Of a stretch of 64,000 nucleotides of DNA, positions 57,560 to 64,000 are shown piece by piece; the stretch's first letter is position 1, and the number at the start of each line of letters is the position of its first letter. The notes under the pieces are model-generated. The model was not told the DNA's origin. It made no database searches and worked only from the letters and a program-made list of their open reading frames with translations. The stretch covers positions 1-64,000 of the forward strand of contig NZ_JAOVZU010000009.1 in NCBI RefSeq assembly GCF_025717005.1, in the 5' to 3' direction. The translations under genes and the position numbers were made by a program. The stretch is from Actinotalea endophytica (GTDB lineage Bacteria; Actinomycetota; Actinomycetes; Actinomycetales; Cellulomonadaceae).

Positions 57560-58258
57560 TCAGGGTGTGGCAGGCGGGACCCCCAGCAGGTGGGTCACGA
57601 GGCTGTCCACCTCGACCGTGAGATCGGGCCACGGAAACTGGGGGCGGGCCGTGCGCAGGCTCACGGTGCCGTGCAACGCGGTCCACAGGTGGATCGCGAG
57701 AAGGTCGGCGTCCGGCCGCCCGGCCGCCTCGACGGCCTCGTCGCGCATCGCGGCGAAGACCTCCGCCCCGGCTCGGGCCACCTGCGCGGCTGCGTCGGCC
57801 GCGAGCGTCGGCGCCTCGAACATCGCCCGGTACTCGCCGGGGTGCTCGGCCCCCCAGCGGGCGTACGCGAGGCCACGGGCGCGCACCCGCACGCCGGGCC
57901 GGTCGCCGGCCGCGTCCGCCGCGGCGTCGAGCGTCGCGCCGAAGTCCGTGAAGTAGGTGACCTTCACCTCGGCGAGCAGCTCGTCGAGGGTCGCGAAGTG
58001 CAGGTAGACCGACGTCGTCGCGATGCCCACCTCTCGTGCGACCGCCCGGAGCGACAGGTCGGCCGGGTCGCCCGTCGTGGCCAGCAGGCGCCTGGCCGCC
58101 TCGACCACCTCGCCGCGCAGTCGCGCGCCCTCGCCGCGGCGTGCCCGGGGACGCCGTGACGGCGCACCGGAGCGTGGGCGCCGGGCGTGCTCGTCGGGCC
58201 GCGGGTCGGGTGTGGTGTCGGCGCCACCGGCCTGCGGCACCTCGGCGCGATCGGCCAT
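57560..58258 (-). CDS. TetR-family transcriptional regulator (TetR_C-type ligand domain)
   Basis: 232 residues. A basic, disordered N-terminal arm of ~40 residues precedes the HTH (DLSLRAVAREVGIATTSVYLHF, with the usual helix at about residues 64-86). The C-terminal ligand domain follows (WGAEHPGEYRAMFEAP, LWTALHGTVSL), typical of WHG-type TetR domains. ATG 58258 has AAGGAGG 6 nt upstream. Divergent from the membrane protein/MMPL genes, with operator-like sequence between, so it probably controls them and itself. Confidence 0.88.
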   Translation of the reverse strand: MADRAEVPQAGGADTTPDPRPDEHARRPRSGAPSRRPRARRGEGARLRGEVVEAARRLLATTGDPADLSLRAVAREVGIATTSVYLHFATLDELLAEVKVTYFTDFGATLDAAADAAGDRPGVRVRARGLAYARWGAEHPGEYRAMFEAPTLAADAAAQVARAGAEVFAAMRDEAVEAAGRPDADLLAIHLWTALHGTVSLRTARPQFPWPDLTVEVDSLVTHLLGVPPATP

Positions 58259-58316
58259 GACGGCCTCCTTCCGCACGCGCTGCCGGTCGGCAGCGGCGAC
58301 GTTGACGAGTCTAAGG

Positions 58317-58350
58317 CTACGGGTGTACACCTAATAACACTACAGGTGTA
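58317..58350. promoter_or_regulatory. Candidate TetR operator
   Basis: CTACGGGTGTA (58317-58327) and CTACAGGTGTA (58340-58350) repeat directly 23 bp apart, the palindrome GGTGTACACC (58322-58331) lies in the first, and GGCTAC/GTAGCC frame the region. It is the only AT-containing stretch between the divergent genes (CTAATAACACTAC) and must also contain their promoters. Confidence 0.55.
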
Positions 58351-58398
58351 GCCCAAGGTGATCCGACCGGCGGGCGTCACCGCGACGAGGAGGATCCG

Positions 58399-59121
58399 AT
58401 GCCCGACTCAGCCGTTCGTCCCGTCGGCACCGGCACGGCGTTCATCGCCGTCCCGCTGGTGTTCGTCGCAGCGTTCGCCGTCCACCCCGACCTGCTCGAC
58501 CCCCGCCTGCTCACCCCGGGCGAGGTGATCGACAGGGCCCACGGCGCGGCCCTGCTCCAGCTCGGCCACGCCCTGGTCCTGCTCGCCACACCGCTGCTCG
58601 TGGTGGTCGCGCTCCACCTCGTACACGTGCTGGACGGCACCCGGGCGCACCGCTCCGGGCTCGCCGGCGGCGCCCTCGCCGTGATCGGCGCGCTCGCGCT
58701 CGCGGCCGACAAGGGCGCCCTGTGCCTCACGATGAGCGCCTTCGACACGCTGCCCGAGGACGTGTTCGCGCAGCTGCGCCCCGGTGTCGAGGCACTGTTC
58801 GACAAGGCCGGATGGATGGTGCTGGTCTGGGGCATCGTGCTGCTGCCGCTCGGCTTCGCGATCCAGGCGGCCGCGCTCTGGCGCACCGGTGCGGTCCCGC
58901 GGTGGCAGGCCGCGTCGTTCCTGGTGGGCATGCTCCTGATCGGCACGCCCGACGGCATGGAGATCGTGAACCTCGCCGGGGCCGCAGCGCTCGGCGTCGC
59001 CTTCGTGCCCTGGGGCGTCGGTCTGATCGCCCGGGGCTGGGCCGGACGCGGCGGGACGAGCGCCGTCGGTCCCATCGGCCTGCCGGCGGTCGAGCTCGCG
59101 GGCGTACCGCAGACGCGGTAG
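58399..59121 (+). CDS. Membrane protein of unknown function
   Basis: 240 residues with six or seven hydrophobic segments (for example AFIAVPLVFVAAFAVHP, LVVVALHLVHVL, VWGIVLLPLGFAIQA). HPDLLDP and PDGMEIVNLAG are the polar conserved-looking spots. GAGGAGGA lies 6 nt before the ATG. It is first in the gene order opposite TetR and 87 bp before the MMPL gene. I do not recognise the family. Confidence 0.6.
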   Translation: MPDSAVRPVGTGTAFIAVPLVFVAAFAVHPDLLDPRLLTPGEVIDRAHGAALLQLGHALVLLATPLLVVVALHLVHVLDGTRAHRSGLAGGALAVIGALALAADKGALCLTMSAFDTLPEDVFAQLRPGVEALFDKAGWMVLVWGIVLLPLGFAIQAAALWRTGAVPRWQAASFLVGMLLIGTPDGMEIVNLAGAAALGVAFVPWGVGLIARGWAGRGGTSAVGPIGLPAVELAGVPQTR

Positions 59122-59208
59122 AGCGATGACCGCACAGGGCTGACGACCCGGACGGTCGACCCGACGAACCTGGAGTGACCTCGACACTGCGTCCGAAAGG
59201 TTCCCGTC

Positions 59209-61419
59209 ATGTCCTCACTCGCCAGCTGGTGCTACCGGCGGCGTGGCACGGTCCTCGCCGCCTGGGTCACCGTCCTGGTGGCCCTCGTCCTCGCCGTCGT
59301 CACCGCCGGTACGTCCTTCACCACGGTGGCCGACCTGCCCGACAGCGAGTCGGCCACCGCCTACGAGCTCCTCGCCGAGATGGGGCAGGGCTCCGGGACC
59401 GCTCAGGGCCGGGTCGTCTGGCACGCCGACGGGGTCGCCATCGACGCCCCGTCCGTCCAGGCCGAGGTCGCCGCGATGCTCGACGAGGTCGCCGCGCTGC
59501 CCGGCGTCGAGGCCGTCGTCAGCCCGTACACCGACGCGGGCGCCGGCCAGCTGAACGCCACGGTCGGCACCGCCTTCGCCACGGTGGTCGCCACCGATGC
59601 GGTCGACGTCGCCGAGGTCCGGGCGATCACCGATGCCTACGACTCGGCGGTCCTCGAGGTCGCCGCCGGCGGCCAGGCGCTCTCCGAGCTGCCGTCCCCG
59701 TCGCACGGCATGGAGGTGGTCGGCATCCTCGCGGCCTTCGCGCTGCTGTTCGCGATGTTCCGGTCCTGGTGGGCCGCGGTGCTGCCGATCGCCACCGGGG
59801 TCACCGGCGTCGGCGTCTCGCTGCTCGGGGTCATGCTGCTGTCGCACGTCATGGACCTCGACTCGACCTCGCTGACCATGGGCGCCCTGATCGGGCTCGG
59901 CGTCGGGATCGACTACGCGCTGTTCATCGTCAACCGGTTCCGCACGGCGTTGACGGCGGGTGCCGCGGTCTCCGACGCGGTGCGCCAGGCGGTCAGCACG
60001 TCGGGGCGAGCGGTCGTGCTCGCCGGGCTCACCGTGATCGTCGCGCTGCTCGGCATGGCCGTGGTGGGCCTCGGGGTCCTCACCGGGATGGGCCAGGCGG
60101 CGGCGCTGACCGTGCTGCTCACCGTGCTCGCCGCGATCACGCTGCTGCCCGCCCTGCTCGGTGCGCTCGGCCACCGGGTCCTGTCGAAGCGTCAGCGAGC
60201 GGAGCGGGCCGGCGCCGAGCAGGTGGCCGGCCGCGCCGGGCGACCGCGGAGCGCGAGCCGATGGGCGCTGCGGGTGCAGAGGTCGCCGCGGGTCCTCGCC
60301 GTGGCCGCGATCGGCGTGCTCGTCGTGCTCGCCCTGCCCGCGACGAGCATGCGGGTCGGCAGCTCGGACGCGACGTCCGACCCGGTCGGGTCGCCGACCC
60401 GCGAGTACGCCGACCTGGTCGGCCCGGCGTTCGGCGCGGGCCTCGACGCGACGCTGGTCCTCGCAGCCGAGATCCCGGACGCCGCTGCCGCCGCGGCCTT
60501 CGACGCGCTGGTCGGCGACCTCCCGTCGGTCCCCGGGGTCGCGTCCGTGGTTGCCGCGCCGGTCCAGCCGGGCCGGACCGTCGCGCTCGCCGCCGTGACC
60601 CCGACGACCAGCGCGCAGACCCGGGCCACGCAGGACCTGGTCGACACGCTCCGTTCGGAGGTCATCCCGGCCGCGGAGCAGGGCAGCGCGCTGCAGGTGT
60701 ACGTCGGTGGTGAGACCGCCACGAACATCGACCTGTCCGAGGCGCTGATGGGGCGGCTGCCGCTGTACCTGGCGCTGGTGGCCCTGCTCGGGTTCCTCCT
60801 GCTGTCCGTCGCGTTCCGCAGCGTGCTGGTGCCCCTGGTCGGCGCGCTGAGCAACCTCGCGACCATCGCCGTCGGGCTCGGGGTGATCACCGCGCTGTTC
60901 CAGTTCGGGTGGGCGGGTCACGTGCTCGGCGTCGGCGACGCGGCCCCGACCATGTACATCGTCCCGGTGATCCTGGTCGGCGTTGTGTTCGGGCTGTCGA
61001 TGGACTACCAGGTCTTCCTCGTCTCGCGGATGCACGAGGAGTGGACCCGGACCCACGACAACGGCCGTGCGATCCGGGTCGGTACGACCGAGACCGCCCG
61101 CGTCATCGCGACCGCGGCGACGATCATGCTCGCGGTGTTCGCGTCCTTCAGCTTCGGCGGAGAACGGATCGTCTCGGCGATCGGCCTCGGCCTCGGTGCC
61201 GCCGTCCTGGTCGACGCGTTCGTGGTGCGCCTGACGCTCGTCCCGGCACTGATGCGCCTCATCGGCGACCGGAACTGGGCCTACCCTCGGTGGGCGGACC
61301 GCATCACTCCTCACGTCTCGGTCGAGGGCGCCGACTCCGACGCCGCCGGGCCGGGGGCCGCCGCGGTCGACACGCGGGTGCTCGAGCACGTGGGCACCGG
61401 GACCGACGGGCGGGAGTAG
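59209..61419 (+). CDS. MMPL-family (RND superfamily) transporter
   Basis: 736 residues in a two-fold repeat: about twelve membrane segments and two periplasmic-type loops. The first half has GALIGLGVGIDYALFIVNRF (about 224-243) and the second half VVFGLSMDYQVFLVSRMHEE, the proton-relay Asp-Tyr motifs of MMPL proteins. Actinobacterial MMPL proteins export lipids, glycolipids or drugs. The C-terminal tail is Asp/Ala-rich. It is 4 bp before the histidine kinase gene, and may be an output of that two-component system or of TetR. Confidence 0.92.
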   Translation: MSSLASWCYRRRGTVLAAWVTVLVALVLAVVTAGTSFTTVADLPDSESATAYELLAEMGQGSGTAQGRVVWHADGVAIDAPSVQAEVAAMLDEVAALPGVEAVVSPYTDAGAGQLNATVGTAFATVVATDAVDVAEVRAITDAYDSAVLEVAAGGQALSELPSPSHGMEVVGILAAFALLFAMFRSWWAAVLPIATGVTGVGVSLLGVMLLSHVMDLDSTSLTMGALIGLGVGIDYALFIVNRFRTALTAGAAVSDAVRQAVSTSGRAVVLAGLTVIVALLGMAVVGLGVLTGMGQAAALTVLLTVLAAITLLPALLGALGHRVLSKRQRAERAGAEQVAGRAGRPRSASRWALRVQRSPRVLAVAAIGVLVVLALPATSMRVGSSDATSDPVGSPTREYADLVGPAFGAGLDATLVLAAEIPDAAAAAAFDALVGDLPSVPGVASVVAAPVQPGRTVALAAVTPTTSAQTRATQDLVDTLRSEVIPAAEQGSALQVYVGGETATNIDLSEALMGRLPLYLALVALLGFLLLSVAFRSVLVPLVGALSNLATIAVGLGVITALFQFGWAGHVLGVGDAAPTMYIVPVILVGVVFGLSMDYQVFLVSRMHEEWTRTHDNGRAIRVGTTETARVIATAATIMLAVFASFSFGGERIVSAIGLGLGAAVLVDAFVVRLTLVPALMRLIGDRNWAYPRWADRITPHVSVEGADSDAAGPGAAAVDTRVLEHVGTGTDGRE

Positions 61420-61423
61420 CGCG

Positions 61424-62677
61424 ATGGACCAGCCGCTTCGTCCCGCGTGGCGAGCGTGGGAGACCCGGGTGGCGCAGGTCGGCCGCACCACCCGGGGCGG
61501 CTGGGCGCTGACGTTCGGCACGCTGGCCGTGATGCTCACCACCGTCTGGGTGCGCCAGCAGCAGGCGACGTTCCCCGGGCCGGCGCTCCTGATCGCGACG
61601 GTCGCGGCCTGGGCGCCCCTCCTGCTGCGCACGCGGGCGCCGCTGATCGTGCTCGGCGCGACCGTCGCGATCGAGTCGGCGCACCTGGCGTTCGTGCCCG
61701 TCGTGGACACCGGGCTCACGGCTGCCGAGGCGATGGGGGTCTACCAGCCGGTGCCGATCGCGACGATGGTGGCCGCCTGGACCGTGGCCTCGCGGGCGCC
61801 GCGGTGGATCGGCTGGGTCGCGGGCTCGGTGTCCGCGCTGGTGCTGCTGGCCGTCGCGCTCGTCGCGCATCCGCTGGACCTCCTGGCGACCGACCTGGTG
61901 ATGGCCAACCTCGTGGTCATCGCGACCGGCGCGGGGGTCGGCGTTGCGGCCTGGCGCGACCGGGTCGACCGCGAGGAGCGTGAGCGCGAGGACCGGACCC
62001 GGCGGGCCGTGATCGACGAGCGGCTCCGCATCGCGCGCGAGCTGCACGACGTGCTCGCCCACAACCTGACGCTCGTCAACGCCCAGGCGTCGGTCGCCGA
62101 GTACCTGATGCACCAGGACGCGGACGCCGCGGCCGAGGCCTTGCGCGGGATCAGCCGGCACACCGCGCAGGCGATCACCGACCTGCGGGCGACCGTGGGT
62201 CTGCTCAGGCGCGACGGCGAGGACGAGCCCGCCGGCGAGGACCGTGGACCGGTCCCGGGCCTGGCCCGGCTGGCGGGCCTGGTCGACGACCTGGCGTCGA
62301 CCGGGGCCGAGATCGAGCTCGAGGTGAGCGGGGCTCCGGTGGAGCTCGACGAGCTCGCCGACCTCGCCGCCTACCGGATCGTCCAGGAGGCGCTGACCAA
62401 CGCGATGAAGCACGCCCCGGACGCGCCCGTCACCGTGCGCCTCGCCTGGACGGACGGCGGTCTGGAGATCCGGGTGGTCAACGCCGCCCCGCCGCGGCCC
62501 GCGGGCCCGGCCCCGGGGACCGGGCACGGGCTGCTCGGGATGCGCGAGCGGGCCCGTGCCGCGGGTGGGACGTTCACCGTGTCGCAGGAGTCGGGCGGCT
62601 CGTTCTCGGTGGCCGCATCGCTCCCGGCGCCCGGGCGGTCCCGTGCTGCGGCCGGCGACGAGAAGGGGACGACATGA
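61424..62677 (+). CDS. NarL-type sensor histidine kinase
   Basis: 417 residues. N-terminal half has about five membrane segments (TLAVMLTTVWVRQQ, LLIATVAAWAPLLL and so on) with little outside loop, so it may sense the membrane. The HisKA_3 dimerisation box is RIARELHDVLAHNLTLVNAQ with the phospho-acceptor His. HATPase_c motifs: EALTNAMKHAP (N box) and GHGLLGMRERARAAGG (G2 box). It overlaps the response regulator gene by 4 bp. Confidence 0.92.
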   Translation: MDQPLRPAWRAWETRVAQVGRTTRGGWALTFGTLAVMLTTVWVRQQQATFPGPALLIATVAAWAPLLLRTRAPLIVLGATVAIESAHLAFVPVVDTGLTAAEAMGVYQPVPIATMVAAWTVASRAPRWIGWVAGSVSALVLLAVALVAHPLDLLATDLVMANLVVIATGAGVGVAAWRDRVDREEREREDRTRRAVIDERLRIARELHDVLAHNLTLVNAQASVAEYLMHQDADAAAEALRGISRHTAQAITDLRATVGLLRRDGEDEPAGEDRGPVPGLARLAGLVDDLASTGAEIELEVSGAPVELDELADLAAYRIVQEALTNAMKHAPDAPVTVRLAWTDGGLEIRVVNAAPPRPAGPAPGTGHGLLGMRERARAAGGTFTVSQESGGSFSVAASLPAPGRSRAAAGDEKGTT

Positions 62678-63339
62678 CGATCCGCGTGGTGCTCGCCGAC
62701 GACCAGGCCCTGCTGCGGGCGACGTTCCGGCTCCTGCTGGACGCGTCCCCGGACGTCGAGGTGGTGGCGGAGGCAGCGACCGGGGCCGAGGCCGTGCGGT
62801 GCGCGACGCTCGACCGTCCCGACGTCGTCGTGATGGACATCCGGATGCCGGAGCTGGACGGCATCGAGGCGACCCGGCGGATCTGTGCCGACCCGGCGCT
62901 CGCCGGCGTGCGGGTCCTGGTGCTCACGACCTTCGAGGAGGACGACCTGGTGGTGGCCGCCGTGCAGGCGGGTGCGAGCGGCTTCCTCGGCAAGGGCGTG
63001 GAGCCGGCCGGTCTGCTCGACGCCATCCGCACCGTCGCTGCGGGGGAGGAGCTGCTCTCCGCCGTCGCGACGCGTGCCGTGATCCGCCGGGTCGTCGAGC
63101 AGCCGGCCCGACCGCGGGTCGAGGTCCCGGGCGTCGCGGACCTCACCGACCGCGAACGCGAGGTCGTCGCGCTCGTCGCCGCCGGGCTGTCCAACGCAGA
63201 GATCGGCGAGCGCCTGTTCATCAGCCCGGCCACGGCCAAGACCCACGTCAACCGGGCGATGGCGAAGACCGCGGCACGCGACCGCGCGCAGCTGGTGGTG
63301 TTCGCCTACGAGTCGGGCCTCGTGGACCGCAGCGCCTGA
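62674..63339 (+). CDS. NarL/LuxR-type response regulator
   Basis: 221 residues. Receiver domain with acidic pocket Asp-Asp (VLADDQALL), phospho-acceptor Asp in VVVMDIRMPELDG, Thr in VLTTFEED and Lys in LGKGVEP. C-terminal LuxR HTH: LTDREREVVALVAAGLSNAE and ISPATAKTHVNRAMAKT. ATGA overlap with the kinase makes them a coupled pair. Confidence 0.94.
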   Translation: MTIRVVLADDQALLRATFRLLLDASPDVEVVAEAATGAEAVRCATLDRPDVVVMDIRMPELDGIEATRRICADPALAGVRVLVLTTFEEDDLVVAAVQAGASGFLGKGVEPAGLLDAIRTVAAGEELLSAVATRAVIRRVVEQPARPRVEVPGVADLTDREREVVALVAAGLSNAEIGERLFISPATAKTHVNRAMAKTAARDRAQLVVFAYESGLVDRSA

Positions 63340-63360
63340 CCGTCGGGGCCGTGCGGTCAG
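63336..63360. terminator. Convergent hairpin containing both stop codons
   Basis: CTGACCG (63336-63342) and CGGTCAG (63354-63360) pair; the first contains the response regulator stop and the second the stop of the convergent gene. A weak bidirectional terminator is possible. Confidence 0.45.
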
Positions 63361-63836
63361 TCCTCGGCCGGCAGCACCTCGAACACGGGGTACTGCGCCG
63401 CGACCGCCTCGAAGTCGGCCAGCGGCGCCGCTGGGTCGACCGGGATGTGCGGGCGCCCCCCCCGGCCGGGCTGCCGGGACCGGCGCAGGATCCGCGCGCG
63501 CAACGGGACCGGGACCTCCCGGAGCGTCACGGGGCGCCGGCGTCGGCGGACCAGGACCGCCCGGCCCCCGGCCGCTCGCACGTTGCGCACCCAGTTGCAC
63601 CGCTCGCCGAGCATCGAGACGAGGTACCAGCGCCCGTCCAGGTCGGCCATCCCGAGCGGGAAGGTGGTCGGCCTGCCGGTCGTGCGGCCGGGCACCTCGA
63701 GCGTCACCCATCGTCGAGGCTGCAGGCCCCAGGCGAACACCCTCGCCCACAGCCGGGACAGCCGGGTCGCGGTGCGGTCGGCGCGCTGCCCGGTGTACAT
63801 CCTGCGCAGCGCCGCGTCGGAGATGATCACGCCCAT
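63357..63836 (-). CDS. Deazaflavin (F420)-dependent nitroreductase-family protein
   Basis: 159 residues. The split-barrel nitroreductase pattern of Ddn-like proteins is present: WVTLEVPGRTTGRPTTFPLGMADLDGRWYLVS and ERCNWVRNVRAAGG (the W-x-x-N-x-x-A segment typical of this family), then TLREVPVPLRARIL. ATG 63836 is 3 nt from GGGAGGA. It overlaps the end of the upstream partial gene by 10 bp on the same strand. Confidence 0.82.
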   Translation of the reverse strand: MGVIISDAALRRMYTGQRADRTATRLSRLWARVFAWGLQPRRWVTLEVPGRTTGRPTTFPLGMADLDGRWYLVSMLGERCNWVRNVRAAGGRAVLVRRRRRPVTLREVPVPLRARILRRSRQPGRGGRPHIPVDPAAPLADFEAVAAQYPVFEVLPAED

Positions 63837-64000
63837 CCGTCCTCCCAGGGTCCGGCGGCGGCGCGTTCGCGGACCGCCGTCATTCGTGCCTCGTCCCACC
63901 GGACGTCCGGGTCCGGCTCCAGGTGGTCGTCCAGGATCCGCGCCGCGAGCAGCGCCGGCTCGGTCCACTCCATCGGGGTCGCGCTGCCGAGGGCCGTGCG
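63827..64000 (-). CDS. C-terminal part of an unidentified protein (cut by window edge)
   Basis: The minus-strand frame is open from the last base of the window and ends in TGA at 63829-63827, giving 57 residues. It contains EWTEPALLAARILDDHLE and RWDEARMTAVRERAAAGPWE, a charged helical sequence that I cannot assign. It overlaps the start of the nitroreductase-family gene, which suggests coupled translation. Confidence 0.5.
   Translation of the reverse strand, partial: RTALGSATPMEWTEPALLAARILDDHLEPDPDVRWDEARMTAVRERAAAGPWEDGWA

Noticed and set aside
1-64000. tRNA genes, rRNA genes, CRISPR arrays, integrases or prophage genes
   Set aside because: None could be found by reading both strands; no tRNA-like cloverleaf ends, no regularly spaced repeats and no phage structural genes.

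Overview
The window is GC-rich throughout (roughly 70% or more by eye), with GTG starts, ATGA/GTGA stop-start overlaps, several apparently leaderless genes and many secreted or ABC-linked glycoside hydrolases. This fits a polysaccharide-degrading actinobacterium, probably a Cellulomonas-like member of the Micrococcales. The genus is an inference; no rRNA or other marker gene is present. No tRNA, rRNA, CRISPR array or intact mobile element was seen. The only mobile-element trace is the C-terminus of an IS481-type transposase at the left edge.

Layout. (1) 0.1-8.8 kb: a LacI-controlled sugar locus with a LacI repressor, three CACGTTGCAA operator copies, a lipoprotein binding protein, two permeases and two GH2 glycosidases. 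(2) 8.8-23.1 kb: two near-identical lipoprotein serine hydrolases in the same orientation flank a carbohydrate block. It holds a GntR/HutC regulator, two DeoC-type aldolases, an FGGY kinase, a class II aldolase, a HAD phosphatase, a divergent transaldolase-like protein, an RpiB-type isomerase and a split transketolase. Related 16-bp operators precede four transcription units here, suggesting one regulon; no transporter lies inside it. (3) 23.1-29.1 kb: small membrane proteins, a 1067-residue BNR-repeat protein and an unassigned membrane protein. (4) 29.1-33.4 kb: a protein that looks like a natural fusion of both C-glycoside deglycosidase subunits, a LysR regulator and two aldo-keto reductases. 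(5) 33.4-38.8 kb: a small exported protein, a GAF-GGDEF diguanylate cyclase, and an ArsR / FCSCS permease / CxxC thioredoxin / TehA-like series. (6) 38.9-41.9 kb: a tightly coupled M20 hydrolase, GNAT and N-acylamino-acid racemase-like operon, matching the known D-to-L amino acid route via N-succinyl intermediates.

(7) 42.0-52.1 kb: an IclR gene, then a second LacI-controlled ABC locus ending in GH31 and GH36 enzymes, probably for alpha-galactosides. (8) 52.2-57.5 kb: secreted GH64 and GH16 beta-1,3-glucanases, each with a ricin-type lectin domain, plus a GH18 chitinase with two chitin-binding domains; together these could attack fungal cell walls. (9) 57.5-64.0 kb: a TetR regulator, a membrane protein, an MMPL exporter, a NarL-type two-component pair, a deazaflavin-type nitroreductase-family protein and a partial gene at the right edge.

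The best leads for new biology are the GntR-linked aldolase/transaldolase/transketolase cluster, the fused C-deglycosidase-like enzyme, the hairpins that place the ribosome-binding site of both serine hydrolases in a loop, and a leaderless 11-codon leader peptide coupled to the second LacI gene.
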